NCBI GenBank assembly: GCA_045634325.1
Contig: JAZRAA010000010.1
Span: 1-49,346, forward strand
Direction of reading: 5' to 3'
Origin: URNF01 sp045634325
GTDB lineage: Bacteria; Bacillota; Clostridia; Oscillospirales; Acutalibacteraceae
Length of the DNA stretch: 49,346 nucleotides
Translations under genes and position numbers: made by a program
Notes under the pieces: generated by a model
Told to the model about the DNA's origin: nothing
What the model saw: only the letters and a program-made list of their open reading frames with translations
The model's database searches: none
Part shown: piece by piece, positions 8,483 through 17,516 of the stretch
Layout: the number at the start of each line of letters is the position of its first letter
Position numbering within the stretch: the first letter of the stretch is position 1

Positions 8483-9799
8483 TCAGACGTTCTTTTTACG
8501 CCGTTGGGGCTTTGCTTTCACCTGCGGTGTCAGTAAAGCCGCTTTCTTATCGGGATTGCGTACAATCTCCGGCGCCGTCCCCTTGTTTACGGTATCCGAA
8601 GTGATGGTCACCTTTTCCACCGTGTAATCAGAGGGGATTTCAAACATCAGCTTGGTCAAAATTTCTTCCATCACCGAACGCAAACCACGAGCGCCTGTAT
8701 TACGTTCCAACGTCTTTTCGGCAACCGCCCGCAACGCATCATCGGTGAAGGTCAATTCCACCTTGTCCAATTCAAACAAGGCTTGATATTGTTTGAGAAC
8801 AGCATTTTTCGGTTCACGCAAAATGCGCACCAAATCATCTGCCGTCAGCGCTTCTAAGGTGGTGACAACCGGCATACGACCCACCAATTCGGGAATTAAA
8901 CCGTATTTCACCAAGTCCTGCGGTACCAACTGACGCAATTTTTCGGAACGGGTCATATCCTTTTTGGATTTGACTTCATTGCCGAAACCGAGCGCACCGG
9001 TTCCCACACGTTTTTCAATAGTTTTTTCGATGCCGTCAAATGCACCGCCCAATATAAACAGAATATTAGAAGTATCAATTTGGATAAATTCTTGTTGCGG
9101 ATGTTTTCTGCCGCCTCCGGGCGGAACATTGGCAACCGTGCCTTCCAAAATTTTGAGCAAAGCTTGTTGCACGCCCTCACCACTGACATCGCGGGTGATA
9201 GACGGGTTTTCACTTCGGCGAGAAATTTTGTCGATTTCATCCACATAGATGATGCCGTATTCCGCTTTTTTTACATCATAATTTGCGGCTTGAATCAAGC
9301 GCAACAAAATATTTTCGACATCCTCGCCCACATAACCTGCTTCGGTCAAAGTAGTGGCATCCGCAATAGCAAACGGCACCTGCAACGTCTTTGCCAACGT
9401 CTGTGCCAAAGCGGTTTTACCTACGCCGGTAGGACCGAGTAACAACACGTTGCTCTTACCTACCTCTGCAGATAAATCATCGGAAAAATAAATGCGTTTA
9501 TAGTGATTATACACCGCAACCGACAGTGCAATTTTCGCTTCGTTTTGACCGATAACATACTCATCCAAAGCCGCCTTAATCTCCATGGGAGTGGGCAACT
9601 TTTCGGGTTTTTCATCAGATTTATCGGTGGTGCGATGGCTGGCTTGCACAAGTTCACCGTCCTCTAAAATAGAACGGCAAAGTTCCACGCACTCGTTACA
9701 GATATATACACCGGGGCCCGCAATAATGCGGTATACCTCATCCTGCTGTTTTCCGCAGAACGAACAGGCAATCTCATGTCCATCTTCATTTTTCGGCAT
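8483..9799 (-). CDS. clpX: ClpX, ATPase subunit of the ClpXP protease
   Basis: ClpX is a hexameric AAA+ unfoldase that feeds tagged proteins to ClpP. The 438-residue protein opens with the C4 zinc-binding domain (C12, C15, C34, C37). Walker A is GPTGVGKTA (122-130), followed by the DEIDK Walker B and the GGGRKHPQQEF box. The loop that docks onto ClpP reads L-G-F in TGALGFGN, where I-G-F is usual. The C-terminus is basic (QRRKKNV). A GGAGGCG ribosome binding site precedes the ATG. It lies directly behind clpP. Confidence 0.97.
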   Translation of the reverse strand: MPKNEDGHEIACSFCGKQQDEVYRIIAGPGVYICNECVELCRSILEDGELVQASHRTTDKSDEKPEKLPTPMEIKAALDEYVIGQNEAKIALSVAVYNHYKRIYFSDDLSAEVGKSNVLLLGPTGVGKTALAQTLAKTLQVPFAIADATTLTEAGYVGEDVENILLRLIQAANYDVKKAEYGIIYVDEIDKISRRSENPSITRDVSGEGVQQALLKILEGTVANVPPGGGRKHPQQEFIQIDTSNILFILGGAFDGIEKTIEKRVGTGALGFGNEVKSKKDMTRSEKLRQLVPQDLVKYGLIPELVGRMPVVTTLEALTADDLVRILREPKNAVLKQYQALFELDKVELTFTDDALRAVAEKTLERNTGARGLRSVMEEILTKLMFEIPSDYTVEKVTITSDTVNKGTAPEIVRNPDKKAALLTPQVKAKPQRRKKNV

Positions 9800-9842
9800 C
9801 GCAGACGCCTCCTTTGTTTAGGATAACAAAAGTAATCCTCTG

Positions 9843-10433
9843 TTAACGCTTGGTAATCACCTTATCCACGATACCGTAACGCACGGCATCGTCAGCGGTC
9901 ATCCAATTATCGCGGTCGGTATCCCGCTCAATCACTTCAATGGGTTGGCCGGTCATGTCTGCCAACAACTTGTTCATACGGTTTCGCACGAACAAAATGT
10001 GGTCGGCTTGGATTTTAATGTCCGATGCTTGACCTTTCGCACCACCCAAAGGCTGATGAATCATAATTTCACTGTGCGGCAACGACAAGCGTTTGCCTTT
10101 TGCACCTGCGGCAAGCAAGAACGAACCCATGCTCGCGGCGAGTCCCACGCAAATGGTGGAAACGTCGCATTTGATAAACTGCATGGTGTCATAAATCGCC
10201 CTACCGGCGGAGATAGAGCCGCCCGGGCTGTTGATATACAGGTGGATATCTTTATCGGGGTCTTGCCCTTCCAAATAAAGCATCTGTGCCACTACCAACG
10301 ACGCAGTTGCGTCGTTCACCTCATCCGACAACATAATAATGCGGTCGTTGAGCAAACGGGAAAAAATATCATAACTGCGCTCTCCGCGGCTGGTTTGTTC
10401 AACAACATACGGTACCAAAGCCATATTTTCCAT
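9843..10433 (-). CDS. clpP: ClpP, proteolytic subunit of Clp proteases
   Basis: ClpP is the tetradecameric serine protease chamber used by ClpX and other Clp ATPases. The 196-residue protein has the complete triad: S101 in AASMGS, H126 in HQPLGG and D175 in ERDTDRDN. A short N-terminal extension before VPYVVEQT is normal. AAGGAGG lies 7 nt before the ATG. Its place between tig and clpX matches clostridia; in B. subtilis clpP is elsewhere. Confidence 0.97.
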   Translation of the reverse strand: MENMALVPYVVEQTSRGERSYDIFSRLLNDRIIMLSDEVNDATASLVVAQMLYLEGQDPDKDIHLYINSPGGSISAGRAIYDTMQFIKCDVSTICVGLAASMGSFLLAAGAKGKRLSLPHSEIMIHQPLGGAKGQASDIKIQADHILFVRNRMNKLLADMTGQPIEVIERDTDRDNWMTADDAVRYGIVDKVITKR

Positions 10434-10458
10434 CAGAATATCCTCCTTACTTGTCGAT

Positions 10459-10488
10459 AATCCCGCACGTATAAAACAGTGCGGGATT
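10459..10488 (-). other. Intercistronic inverted repeat between tig and clpP
   Basis: Arms AATCCCGCAC and GTGCGGGATT surround a 10-nt loop. No U run follows on the minus strand, so a mRNA-stabilising or processing hairpin is more likely than a full terminator. The clpP ribosome binding site is just downstream. Confidence 0.55.
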
Positions 10489-10537
10489 TCGGACGATAAC
10501 AGTTTAGGCTGATTTGACGTTATTCAAACGCTAAAAC

Positions 10538-11827
10538 TTATTTTTCTTCTTTGATTTTCGCGTTTTCTTTCACGAAATCCATTGCCTTTTGCACGGCAAG
10601 GTCTTCCGCCAACGCGGTTTCGGGAATGAACATCTTGATTTTGTCCACTTCCATCTGATACATTTCGGCAAAACGATTGTATTCCGCTTCAATGTCCTCG
10701 GCAGTGGGAACAATGTTCTCTTCCTTGGCGATCTTTTCGAGAATCAAGCGCATTTTAACCTTTTTCTCAGCTTGCTCACGGAAACCTTCGCGGAATGCAG
10801 CTTTGTCGCCACCGGTGAATTCCATGTATTTATCAAGGCTCAAACCTTGAGACTGCAAACGATATTCAAAATCACGCACCGACTCTTCGATAGCATTTTC
10901 GAACATAGCCGCAGGAATGTCAGCGGTCAAAATGCCCAGAAGGCCTTCCACCAACTGTTCGCTGACTTCTTCGTCAGCAGCAGCGGCACGGCGCTCTTCC
11001 AACTTGGTTTTGCTGTCTGCTTTCAGTTCATCCAGCGTGTCGAAATCGCTGACGTCTTTCGCAAAGTCATCGTTGAGTTCGGGCAGTTCTTTCATCTGGA
11101 TTTCGTGGATTTTGCATTTGAACACAGCGGGTTTGCCTGCGAGTTCAGCAGCATGATATTCTTCGGGGAAAGTAACGTTCACGTCACATTCTTCGTCGAT
11201 TTTCTTGCCAACCAACTGGTCTTCAAAGCCGGGAATGAACTGACCGGAGCCAAGCACCAAAGAATGATTCTCCGCCTTGCCACCTTCAAACGCGACGCCA
11301 TCTACAAAACCTTCAAAGTCGAAGGTCACGCTGTCGCCCATCTGTGCGGCACGGTCGTCTACAGACACCATACGGGAGTTGCGCTCTTGCAACATTTTCA
11401 GTTCAGCATCCACGTCTTCGTCGGTCACAGCAGCAACCTTTTTGGTAGCTTTGAGGCCTTTGTATGCGCCCAATTCCACTTCGGGTTTCACAGTGATAAC
11501 CGCAGTGAATTTCAAGCCGTCTTTGCCGACAGACTGTACGTCAAAATCGATTTTATCTTCCACGTATTCATAGCCGGATTCACGGATAGCTTCGTCGAGA
11601 GCCGCCGGATACACTTCGTTGACAGCGGTCTCATAGAACATGCCTTCACCGTACATTTTTTCCACCAAAGAACGCGGTGCTTTGCCTTTACGGAAGCCGG
11701 GAATGGTGATGTTCTGGATATCTTTACGATATGCAGCATCAACGGCAGCTTCAAAGGTAGCAGCGTCAACTTCGATTTCCAACTCTACGCGGTTGTTTTC
11801 TTTTTTAGTTGCAGTTTTCAGACTCAT
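10538..11827 (-). CDS. tig: Trigger factor, ribosome-associated chaperone and prolyl isomerase
   Basis: Trigger factor docks at the ribosomal exit tunnel and protects nascent chains. The 429-residue protein has the ribosome-binding N-terminal domain with the signature GFRKGKAPRS (44-53 region). The FKBP-like isomerase domain lies around 150-245 (GDSVTFDFEGFVDG), and the C-terminal helical chaperone arms are acidic and Lys-rich. AGGAGG lies 9 nt before ATG. It is the promoter-proximal gene of the tig-clpP-clpX-lon-ysxC order, linking folding with degradation. Confidence 0.97.
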   Translation of the reverse strand: MSLKTATKKENNRVELEIEVDAATFEAAVDAAYRKDIQNITIPGFRKGKAPRSLVEKMYGEGMFYETAVNEVYPAALDEAIRESGYEYVEDKIDFDVQSVGKDGLKFTAVITVKPEVELGAYKGLKATKKVAAVTDEDVDAELKMLQERNSRMVSVDDRAAQMGDSVTFDFEGFVDGVAFEGGKAENHSLVLGSGQFIPGFEDQLVGKKIDEECDVNVTFPEEYHAAELAGKPAVFKCKIHEIQMKELPELNDDFAKDVSDFDTLDELKADSKTKLEERRAAAADEEVSEQLVEGLLGILTADIPAAMFENAIEESVRDFEYRLQSQGLSLDKYMEFTGGDKAAFREGFREQAEKKVKMRLILEKIAKEENIVPTAEDIEAEYNRFAEMYQMEVDKIKMFIPETALAEDLAVQKAMDFVKENAKIKEEK

Positions 11828-11866
11828 GGGTTATTTTCCTCCTAGTGCTTTTTACATGCGCATGAC

Positions 11867-11896
11867 ATTATAACACATATCTCCTCGATATGCCAA
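11867..11896 (-). promoter_or_regulatory. Vegetative promoter of the tig operon
   Basis: TTGGCA (11891-11896) and a perfect TATAAT (11867-11872) are spaced by 18 nt on the minus strand, about 40 nt before the tig start codon. Confidence 0.8.
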
Positions 11897-11917
11897 TAGT
11901 TTTTTTAATTTTTTTAT

Positions 11918-12616
11918 TTATTTAGTGGGCGGGATATACAACGGTGTGAATTTGAGCGCATCCGCAGATGCCAAACGTAATGTTACGCCCTCATATTCCC
12001 CGTTAAACGCCTGCCCGATACCGGGGCCGTGCACGTGCCCGTAATAACAGCGTTTCACACCGTATTGGGACAGTACTTCCAAAAACGAACGGCAGCATTG
12101 CTCCCCCCAAACGGGTGGGTAGTGCAAAAAGGCAATCGGTTCTAAACCGGTGGCTACTGCCGCTTCAACAGATACACGCAGCCGATTGACCTCTCGGTTT
12201 AACACCTTTTGGTCAGCGTCCTGTTCCGCATCATAAAACCAACCACGCGTACCACAAACGGCAAACGTATCCTCTACGGCAACGGCATCGTTGTGCACAA
12301 AGCGCAACGTATCAAAACCGTTTTCCACAAGGAAAGTATCCATTTTACGACGGGTTGCCCACCAATAATCATGGTTGCCTTTGAGCAACAGTTTTTGACC
12401 GGGCAATGATTGCAAAAATGCAAAATCGGCTTTTGCCTGTTCCAGTGACATCGCCCACGATATATCTCCCGGTATCACCACCGTATCGCTATCAGCGACC
12501 AGTTCGCACCAACGATTTTTTAATCTCATTTCGTGCGCATCCCAGCCACCGAATACATCCATCGGCTTATCCACAGAAAGCGATAGGTGGGTATCCCCTA
12601 TCACAAACAAAGACAT
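11918..12616 (-). CDS. Calcineurin-like metallophosphoesterase
   Basis: This 232-residue protein carries the metal-binding motifs of the family in order: GDTH near the N-terminus (D8, H10), PGDIS (D51 region), GNHDYWW, a lone His in FLHYPP, and GHVHG. It is cytosolic, with no signal peptide. Substrate is unknown; relatives of this short type are annotated only as phosphohydrolases. Its GAGGAG ribosome binding site is formed by the last two codons of thrC, so it should be co-translated with threonine synthase. Confidence 0.85.
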   Translation of the reverse strand: MSLFVIGDTHLSLSVDKPMDVFGGWDAHEMRLKNRWCELVADSDTVVIPGDISWAMSLEQAKADFAFLQSLPGQKLLLKGNHDYWWATRRKMDTFLVENGFDTLRFVHNDAVAVEDTFAVCGTRGWFYDAEQDADQKVLNREVNRLRVSVEAAVATGLEPIAFLHYPPVWGEQCCRSFLEVLSQYGVKRCYYGHVHGPGIGQAFNGEYEGVTLRLASADALKFTPLYIPPTK

Positions 12617-12621
12617 ACTTT

Positions 12622-14118
12622 TTACTCCTCAATACCCAACATGGCGTATACAACCGCTTTTTGTCCCTCTTTGTCGCAAATTTCAGGGAAGCGCACCGCT
12701 TTATCCCGCAGATTGAGCAAGGAAGCAGGTGCCGCAACACCGCTTTTTTCTTGCAGTTGTGCTACTTTTTCAAACTCGTCCAAATCGGTGTCATTTGCAC
12801 CCAGCGCATCCAATACGCTGGCAGAGAATTTGTAAGGGTTAGCGGTAGAAGCAATCACCGTCGGGGTGGTATCGCCGGTTTTAGCGCAATAGTCCTCATA
12901 AACTTGCACAGCAACCGCCGTATGTGTATCCAACAGATAACCATATTTTTCAAAAGTATTACGAATGGTTTGTGCCACCTGTTTATCATCGCTGTAACCG
13001 CCCACAAAACGTGCCTGCAATTTTTCCAGCACAGCGGCGGGTACTGTATAGTAACCGTCGTTTTTCAGCGCATCCATCATAGCAGCAACCGCTTTATCGT
13101 CACAATCGGTCAAATCATACAGCAAACGCTCCAGATTGGACGAAATGAGAATATCCATGGACGGCGAAGTGGTGGTATAGAAATCACGACGACGATCATA
13201 TACACCATTCTCGATAAAGTCGGTCAACACGTGGTTGACGTTGGAAGCACAGATGAATTTATTGACCGGCAAGCCCATTTTGGAAGCATAATATGCGGCA
13301 AGAATGTTACCGAAATTGCCGGTGGGCACCACCACGTTGATAGGGTCACCCATGTTGATTTTCCCATCTTTGAGCAGGTCGCAATAGGCAGAAACATAAT
13401 AGATAATCTGCGGCAACAAACGACCCCAGTTGATAGAGTTCGCACTGGAAAACATCATATCATGTTCAGCCAATTTTGTTTTCACATCGGGGTCGGTAAA
13501 AATCGCCTTAACGCCGCTTTGCGCATCGTCAAAGTTGCCGCGAATAGCACAAACTGCCACATTCTCGCCCTCTTGGGTAGTCATCTGCAATTTCTGCATC
13601 GGGCTGACACCGTTTTCGGGATAAAACACCAAAATGCGCGTATGAGCCGCATCTTTAAAGCCTTCCAACGCCGCTTTGCCGGTATCACCGGAGGTGGCAA
13701 CCAGAATGATGATTTCTTTACCTTGTGCGGTTTTGCCAACCGACACACGCATCAAATGCGGTAAAATCTGTAACGCCATGTCTTTAAAAGCACAAGTCGG
13801 GCCATGCCAGAGTTCCAAAACATGTGCGTTATCATGCAATGTCGTCAGCGGAGCGGGATGCGCACCGAATTTTTCCTCAGTATATGCACCATTCACACAT
13901 TCCAGCACTTCATCCGCTGTGAAATCAGACAGATATTTCTCCAAAATGAACGCCGCGCGCTCGTTATAACTTTTTCCAACCAGCGACGCCAAATCTTCAG
14001 CAGTCAAAGCCGGAAATTCCACCGGCACAAATAAACCGCCGTCTTCGGAAATGCCACGCGCAATCGCGCCTGCAGCAGTAACTGTCACTTGACTGTTTCG
14101 TGTGCTTTTGTAATTCAT
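12622..14118 (-). CDS. thrC: Threonine synthase
   Basis: ThrC converts O-phosphohomoserine to threonine with PLP. At 498 residues it belongs to the long fold-II type with an extra N-terminal domain. K112 in CAFKDMALQ is the PLP lysine, followed by an SGDTGKAAL phosphate-binding motif and a PTGNFG(N) segment. No other threonine or homoserine genes are nearby. It sits between an M19 dipeptidase (24 nt upstream) and a phosphoesterase (5 nt downstream). Confidence 0.95.
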   Translation of the reverse strand: MNYKSTRNSQVTVTAAGAIARGISEDGGLFVPVEFPALTAEDLASLVGKSYNERAAFILEKYLSDFTADEVLECVNGAYTEEKFGAHPAPLTTLHDNAHVLELWHGPTCAFKDMALQILPHLMRVSVGKTAQGKEIIILVATSGDTGKAALEGFKDAAHTRILVFYPENGVSPMQKLQMTTQEGENVAVCAIRGNFDDAQSGVKAIFTDPDVKTKLAEHDMMFSSANSINWGRLLPQIIYYVSAYCDLLKDGKINMGDPINVVVPTGNFGNILAAYYASKMGLPVNKFICASNVNHVLTDFIENGVYDRRRDFYTTTSPSMDILISSNLERLLYDLTDCDDKAVAAMMDALKNDGYYTVPAAVLEKLQARFVGGYSDDKQVAQTIRNTFEKYGYLLDTHTAVAVQVYEDYCAKTGDTTPTVIASTANPYKFSASVLDALGANDTDLDEFEKVAQLQEKSGVAAPASLLNLRDKAVRFPEICDKEGQKAVVYAMLGIEE

Positions 14119-14142
14119 AGTTTATCATCCTTTATATTGATA

Positions 14143-15063
14143 TTAACGGATATACCTTTTAAAGAAACGATACGCATTTGCATAAAACAAATCGTCTATC
14201 AGGCTTTCCGCATAATTACGTTGTAGTAAACGTTCATACAGGTTTGCTACCACCCGTATGCCGTTTTGAGAAGACGGTAAATCGATACCGTCCAAATCGC
14301 AACCGAGCGCCACCGTTTGTTTGCCGCCCAGTGCCAAAAAATGTTCGATGTGCGGGATAACTGCATCAGGCGGATGCCCGCCCAAATGCGCCGTGCACAT
14401 ATCTATTCCCACGATACCGCCACGCTCACGTACCTGCATAAACTGGGTATCATTTAACCCACGTTTTGAACGGCACACCGCCGCACTCGCCGTATGACTC
14501 ACCACAAACGGACGGGTGGCAACACGGCAAAGGTCCCAAAAGCTACGACGATTAAGATGCGCCGCATCTACCAAAATACCATGCTTTTCCATCTTGCGTA
14601 TAGTGGCTTTACCGATAGGTGTCAAACCAAGCCGTGCGTCTCCTTCACATCCCTCACCCCAACCATTACTGCCGTTCCAAGTGAGCGATACCATCTTCAC
14701 GCCTGCTGTCACCCATTCATCCGGCAGAACAGTTCCGCCAGCCGCCACACCACCATTTTCCACCGTCAGAATAGCAGTGAGCGGTGTTTGCGGTGAAGCA
14801 AACAGTTCCCGTCCGTTTCGCAGAATATGAAAAAACTGCGGATAGCGGTTCTCGAACTCATGTGCAAGTCGAAACATACGGCGGATTTTCACCATGGCCT
14901 CTTGTGCCGATTCCCCATCCCGCACCCATGCCGCAAAACACTGGTACCACGGAGAAAAACACAAACCGCGCATCAAATCAATACTGCCGTTATTTTGCAG
15001 AATATCGCCGCCGCTGTTTAGAATAGCATATAATGTGTCAGAATGCAAATCAAAAAGTCGCAT
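14143..15063 (-). CDS. Membrane-dipeptidase-like zinc peptidase (M19 family)
   Basis: The family cleaves dipeptides, including D-amino-acid-containing ones, with a binuclear zinc site. Visible ligands and motifs are H7 and D9 (FDLHSDT), an ENGG segment carrying the bridging Glu, a V-D-A-A-H-L motif, a VSHT motif, and GCDLDG near residue 240. I start at the ATG 15061-15063, the usual M-x-L-F-D-L-H-x-D-T N-terminus; in-frame codons up to 15087 would add 8 residues. It overlaps yraN by 14 nt and has no strong ribosome binding site, so translation is probably coupled. No signal peptide is seen, so a cytosolic role is likely. Confidence 0.88.
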   Translation of the reverse strand: MRLFDLHSDTLYAILNSGGDILQNNGSIDLMRGLCFSPWYQCFAAWVRDGESAQEAMVKIRRMFRLAHEFENRYPQFFHILRNGRELFASPQTPLTAILTVENGGVAAGGTVLPDEWVTAGVKMVSLTWNGSNGWGEGCEGDARLGLTPIGKATIRKMEKHGILVDAAHLNRRSFWDLCRVATRPFVVSHTASAAVCRSKRGLNDTQFMQVRERGGIVGIDMCTAHLGGHPPDAVIPHIEHFLALGGKQTVALGCDLDGIDLPSSQNGIRVVANLYERLLQRNYAESLIDDLFYANAYRFFKRYIR

Positions 15064-15445
15064 ATATATCGCCGGCATCAAAAGCATGCGGCAAATGCGT
15101 CAAACTCTTCACAGCCAACGGGTCATCCCCCGCTTTTGTGACAATGGAAATCACATCAAAACGGGGTTGCAAATCGGTTGTATGCGTTTGTAAATACAGC
15201 ATCGCCGTACGGAGAATTTTCCGTTGCTTAACCGCCGTCACCGCCTCCTGCGGAGTATAGATTGCTGTGTCAGCACGCAGCTTTACCTCCACAAAGGCAA
15301 TATATTGTTTGTTGGTGGCAATTATGTCAATTTCACCGAAGCGGGTGCGATAGTTTGCCGCCAAAATCTCATATCCATGACGACGCAAATACCGCGCCGC
15401 CAAAACCTCACCTACAGCACCTTTAGAAATGCCCGCCATACGCAT
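15050..15445 (-). CDS. yraN: YraN/UPF0102 family nuclease-fold protein
   Basis: The 131-residue protein shows the restriction-endonuclease-like core of the UPF0102 family: G-x-x-G-E near the N-terminus, GEID (37-40), and FVEVK (51-55) holding the E-x-K metal site. Cellular role is not established. The ATG overlaps the rnhB stop in a TAATG junction, so it is translationally coupled to RNase HII, a common arrangement. Confidence 0.9.
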   Translation of the reverse strand: MRMAGISKGAVGEVLAARYLRRHGYEILAANYRTRFGEIDIIATNKQYIAFVEVKLRADTAIYTPQEAVTAVKQRKILRTAMLYLQTHTTDLQPRFDVISIVTKAGDDPLAVKSLTHLPHAFDAGDIYATF

Positions 15446-16056
15446 TACCCCTGCTTTGCAAAGAAACTACGTAAAAAGGTGGTGCGATGCACCGGAGAGG
15501 GACCATAAGTAGTCAACGCCTCGTAATGCGCCTTGGTACCATACCCTTTATGTTGCTTAAAACCATATTGTGGATACTGCGCATCCAATTCCAGCAAATA
15601 GCGGTCACGACTGACTTTCGCCAGAATAGAAGCCGCTGCAATTGATGCCGACAAGGAATCTCCCTTTACAACCGTTTGACAAGGTATATGTAAACCGCCG
15701 GGGGCACGATTACCATCAATCAAAGCAAATTGAGGTGCTATCTGCAATCCTTCCACAGCTCTTTGCATAGCAAGGAAGGTTGCTTGTAAAATATTGAGCG
15801 AATCAATCTCCTCCACCGACGCAGTCGCAATCGACCACGCCAGTGCTGTTTCACAAATCTGCTCAAACAGCGCTTCACGTTTTTTCTCGGAAAGTTTTTT
15901 AGAGTCATTTAAGCCTTCTATCACCGGCTGTTCGGGTAAGATTACCGCTGCGGCATATACGGGACCAGCGAGCGGCCCTCTTCCCGCTTCATCCACACCG
16001 CAAAACAAACCCGCATCCGTATTGCGATAGGCGGCGTCAAATTCATAGTTGGTCAT
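15445..16056 (-). CDS. rnhB: Ribonuclease HII
   Basis: RNase HII cuts the RNA strand of RNA-DNA hybrids and removes misinserted ribonucleotides. The 203-residue protein has the catalytic acidic residues D22 and E23 in VDEAGRGPLAGPV and D114 in LIDGNR, plus the DSKKLSEKKR motif (51-60). It follows rbgA by 2 nt, as in Bacillus. Confidence 0.96.
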   Translation of the reverse strand: MTNYEFDAAYRNTDAGLFCGVDEAGRGPLAGPVYAAAVILPEQPVIEGLNDSKKLSEKKREALFEQICETALAWSIATASVEEIDSLNILQATFLAMQRAVEGLQIAPQFALIDGNRAPGGLHIPCQTVVKGDSLSASIAAASILAKVSRDRYLLELDAQYPQYGFKQHKGYGTKAHYEALTTYGPSPVHRTTFLRSFFAKQG

Positions 16057-16058
16057 CC

Positions 16059-16928
16059 TTACGCCTCCTGCGGAAATTCCAAAGTGAGTTTACCGATTTT
16101 ACCGCCGCGGTATTCATCCAGCAACATGATCGCCGCACGCTCGGTATCCACCTCTCCGCCACGCACCAACATACCGCGTTTTTTACCAACCGCTTGCAAC
16201 AATTCCCAGCTGTCATCCACCAGCATATCCTCGGTGAGTTTATACCGTTCCATCAACAACTGCGGATATCCCTCGCGCAAAGTATCCAGCAAAAGGCACG
16301 CCATTTCCTCAATATCCAAAATTTGGTCTTTAATCGCGCCGGTGAAAGCCAAATGGCGGGCCACTTCAATATCTTCAAATTTAGGCCACAGCACACCCGG
16401 TGTATCCAACAACTGCACGCCGCCGTCCATTGTAAACCACTGGTTATGGCGGGTGACACCGGGGCGGTCTTCAGTTTTCGCTTTACCACCGGCTGTGAGC
16501 CGATTGATAAAAGAGGATTTTCCCACGTTGGGAATACCCACTACCATCGACCGTACCACCGGATTTTTAATACCCTTTTCTATCTTTTTGGACAACTTTT
16601 CTTGTAACAATTCCCGCAACAGCGGTACATATTTCTGCATGCCTGCGCCGGTTTTACAATCGGCGGTCATCACCGCAAAACCTTTTTCGGAAAAATACTG
16701 CATCCAACGTCTAGTCGCCTGCGGGTCTGCCACATCCGCTTTATTCAGTACAATCAAACGCGGTTTTGCGGCGGTGAGCGTATCAATTTCAGGGTTGCGA
16801 CTGCTAATCGGAATACGAGCATCTACTATTTCGGTTACTGCATCCACCAGTTTTAGGCTCTCTCCGATTTTACGGCGGGTTTTCGCCATATGACCGGGAA
16901 ACCACTGAATTTGTGCTTTCTGCTCCAT
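16059..16928 (-). CDS. rbgA: RbgA (YlqF), 50S-subunit assembly GTPase
   Basis: RbgA is a circularly permuted GTPase needed for late maturation of the 50S subunit. Motif order confirms the permutation: G4 NKAD (62-65), then G1 GIPNVGKSS (131-139) and G3 DTPG (175-178). The N-terminal QWFPGHMAKT segment is the family signature. It has 289 residues. A GGAGG ribosome binding site precedes ATG. Neighbours lepB upstream and rnhB downstream match the conserved rplS-lep-rbgA-rnhB order. Confidence 0.96.
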   Translation of the reverse strand: MEQKAQIQWFPGHMAKTRRKIGESLKLVDAVTEIVDARIPISSRNPEIDTLTAAKPRLIVLNKADVADPQATRRWMQYFSEKGFAVMTADCKTGAGMQKYVPLLRELLQEKLSKKIEKGIKNPVVRSMVVGIPNVGKSSFINRLTAGGKAKTEDRPGVTRHNQWFTMDGGVQLLDTPGVLWPKFEDIEVARHLAFTGAIKDQILDIEEMACLLLDTLREGYPQLLMERYKLTEDMLVDDSWELLQAVGKKRGMLVRGGEVDTERAAIMLLDEYRGGKIGKLTLEFPQEA

Positions 16929-16939
16929 ACGCTCCTCCT

Positions 16940-17503
16940 TTACGAAATCACACCGAGTTCCGATAACGGCATAATGCGGAACACCGCCTTGCCTATGATA
17001 TCTTCTTCACTCACAGCGCCGATAGAACGGCTGTCCAAAGAATCACCACGATTGTCTCCCATGACAAACACGTGACCCTCAGGTACAGTATACGGCCCTT
17101 CAAAATTCAAAACAGGTGTTACACAATCAAGATACGGTTCTTCCAAAACCTCTCCGTTTAAATACACCAGTCCGGTATCGGAGGCGATGTCCACCGTATC
17201 CCCCTCACAACCAATGACACGTTTTATCAGCGGTTCTTCTGCGCTTCTGTTCACCACCACAATATCACCATGTTGCGGCTGATGGTAAAATCCGCTAACC
17301 AGCAACAACGTGTCGCCGTTTTGTAAGGTTTCTAGCATGGAGTTGCCCGAAACGGTAACCACACGACAAAAGCAAGAAGTAATAATCGCGGCAAGTGCCA
17401 ACGCTATCAATAACGCTTCTGCCCATTCATACAACGTATTGCGGGTGGCTTCCGCTTCCTGCTTAATCTGCGTTTCTAAATCCAATTGTTGATTTTGGGA
17501 CAT
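16940..17503 (-). CDS. lepB: Type I signal peptidase, second of two tandem copies
   Basis: The enzyme removes Sec signal peptides at the outer face of the membrane. One TM segment (about 29-47) is followed by catalytic Ser55 in SGNSM and Lys94 in PLIKRVIG, and by the GDNRGDSLDSR box. The usual G-x-S-M-x-P-T-L reads GNSMLETL, with Glu in the Pro position. The 187 residues are complete. It follows the other lepB by 13 nt and shares its operon. Confidence 0.93.
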   Translation of the reverse strand: MSQNQQLDLETQIKQEAEATRNTLYEWAEALLIALALAAIITSCFCRVVTVSGNSMLETLQNGDTLLLVSGFYHQPQHGDIVVVNRSAEEPLIKRVIGCEGDTVDIASDTGLVYLNGEVLEEPYLDCVTPVLNFEGPYTVPEGHVFVMGDNRGDSLDSRSIGAVSEEDIIGKAVFRIMPLSELGVIS

Positions 17504-17516
17504 GTTAAACGCCTCA

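Noticed and set aside
10434..10537. Full terminator between tig and clpP
   Set aside because: The hairpin at 10459-10488 lacks a U run, so it is listed only as an inverted repeat.
10589..11845. Plus-strand open frame of about 418 codons opposite tig
   Set aside because: Composition (Phe/His-rich) and complete overlap with trigger factor show it is an antisense shadow.
12406..13764. Plus-strand open frame of about 452 codons opposite thrC
   Set aside because: No motif, no ribosome binding site, fully antisense to threonine synthase.
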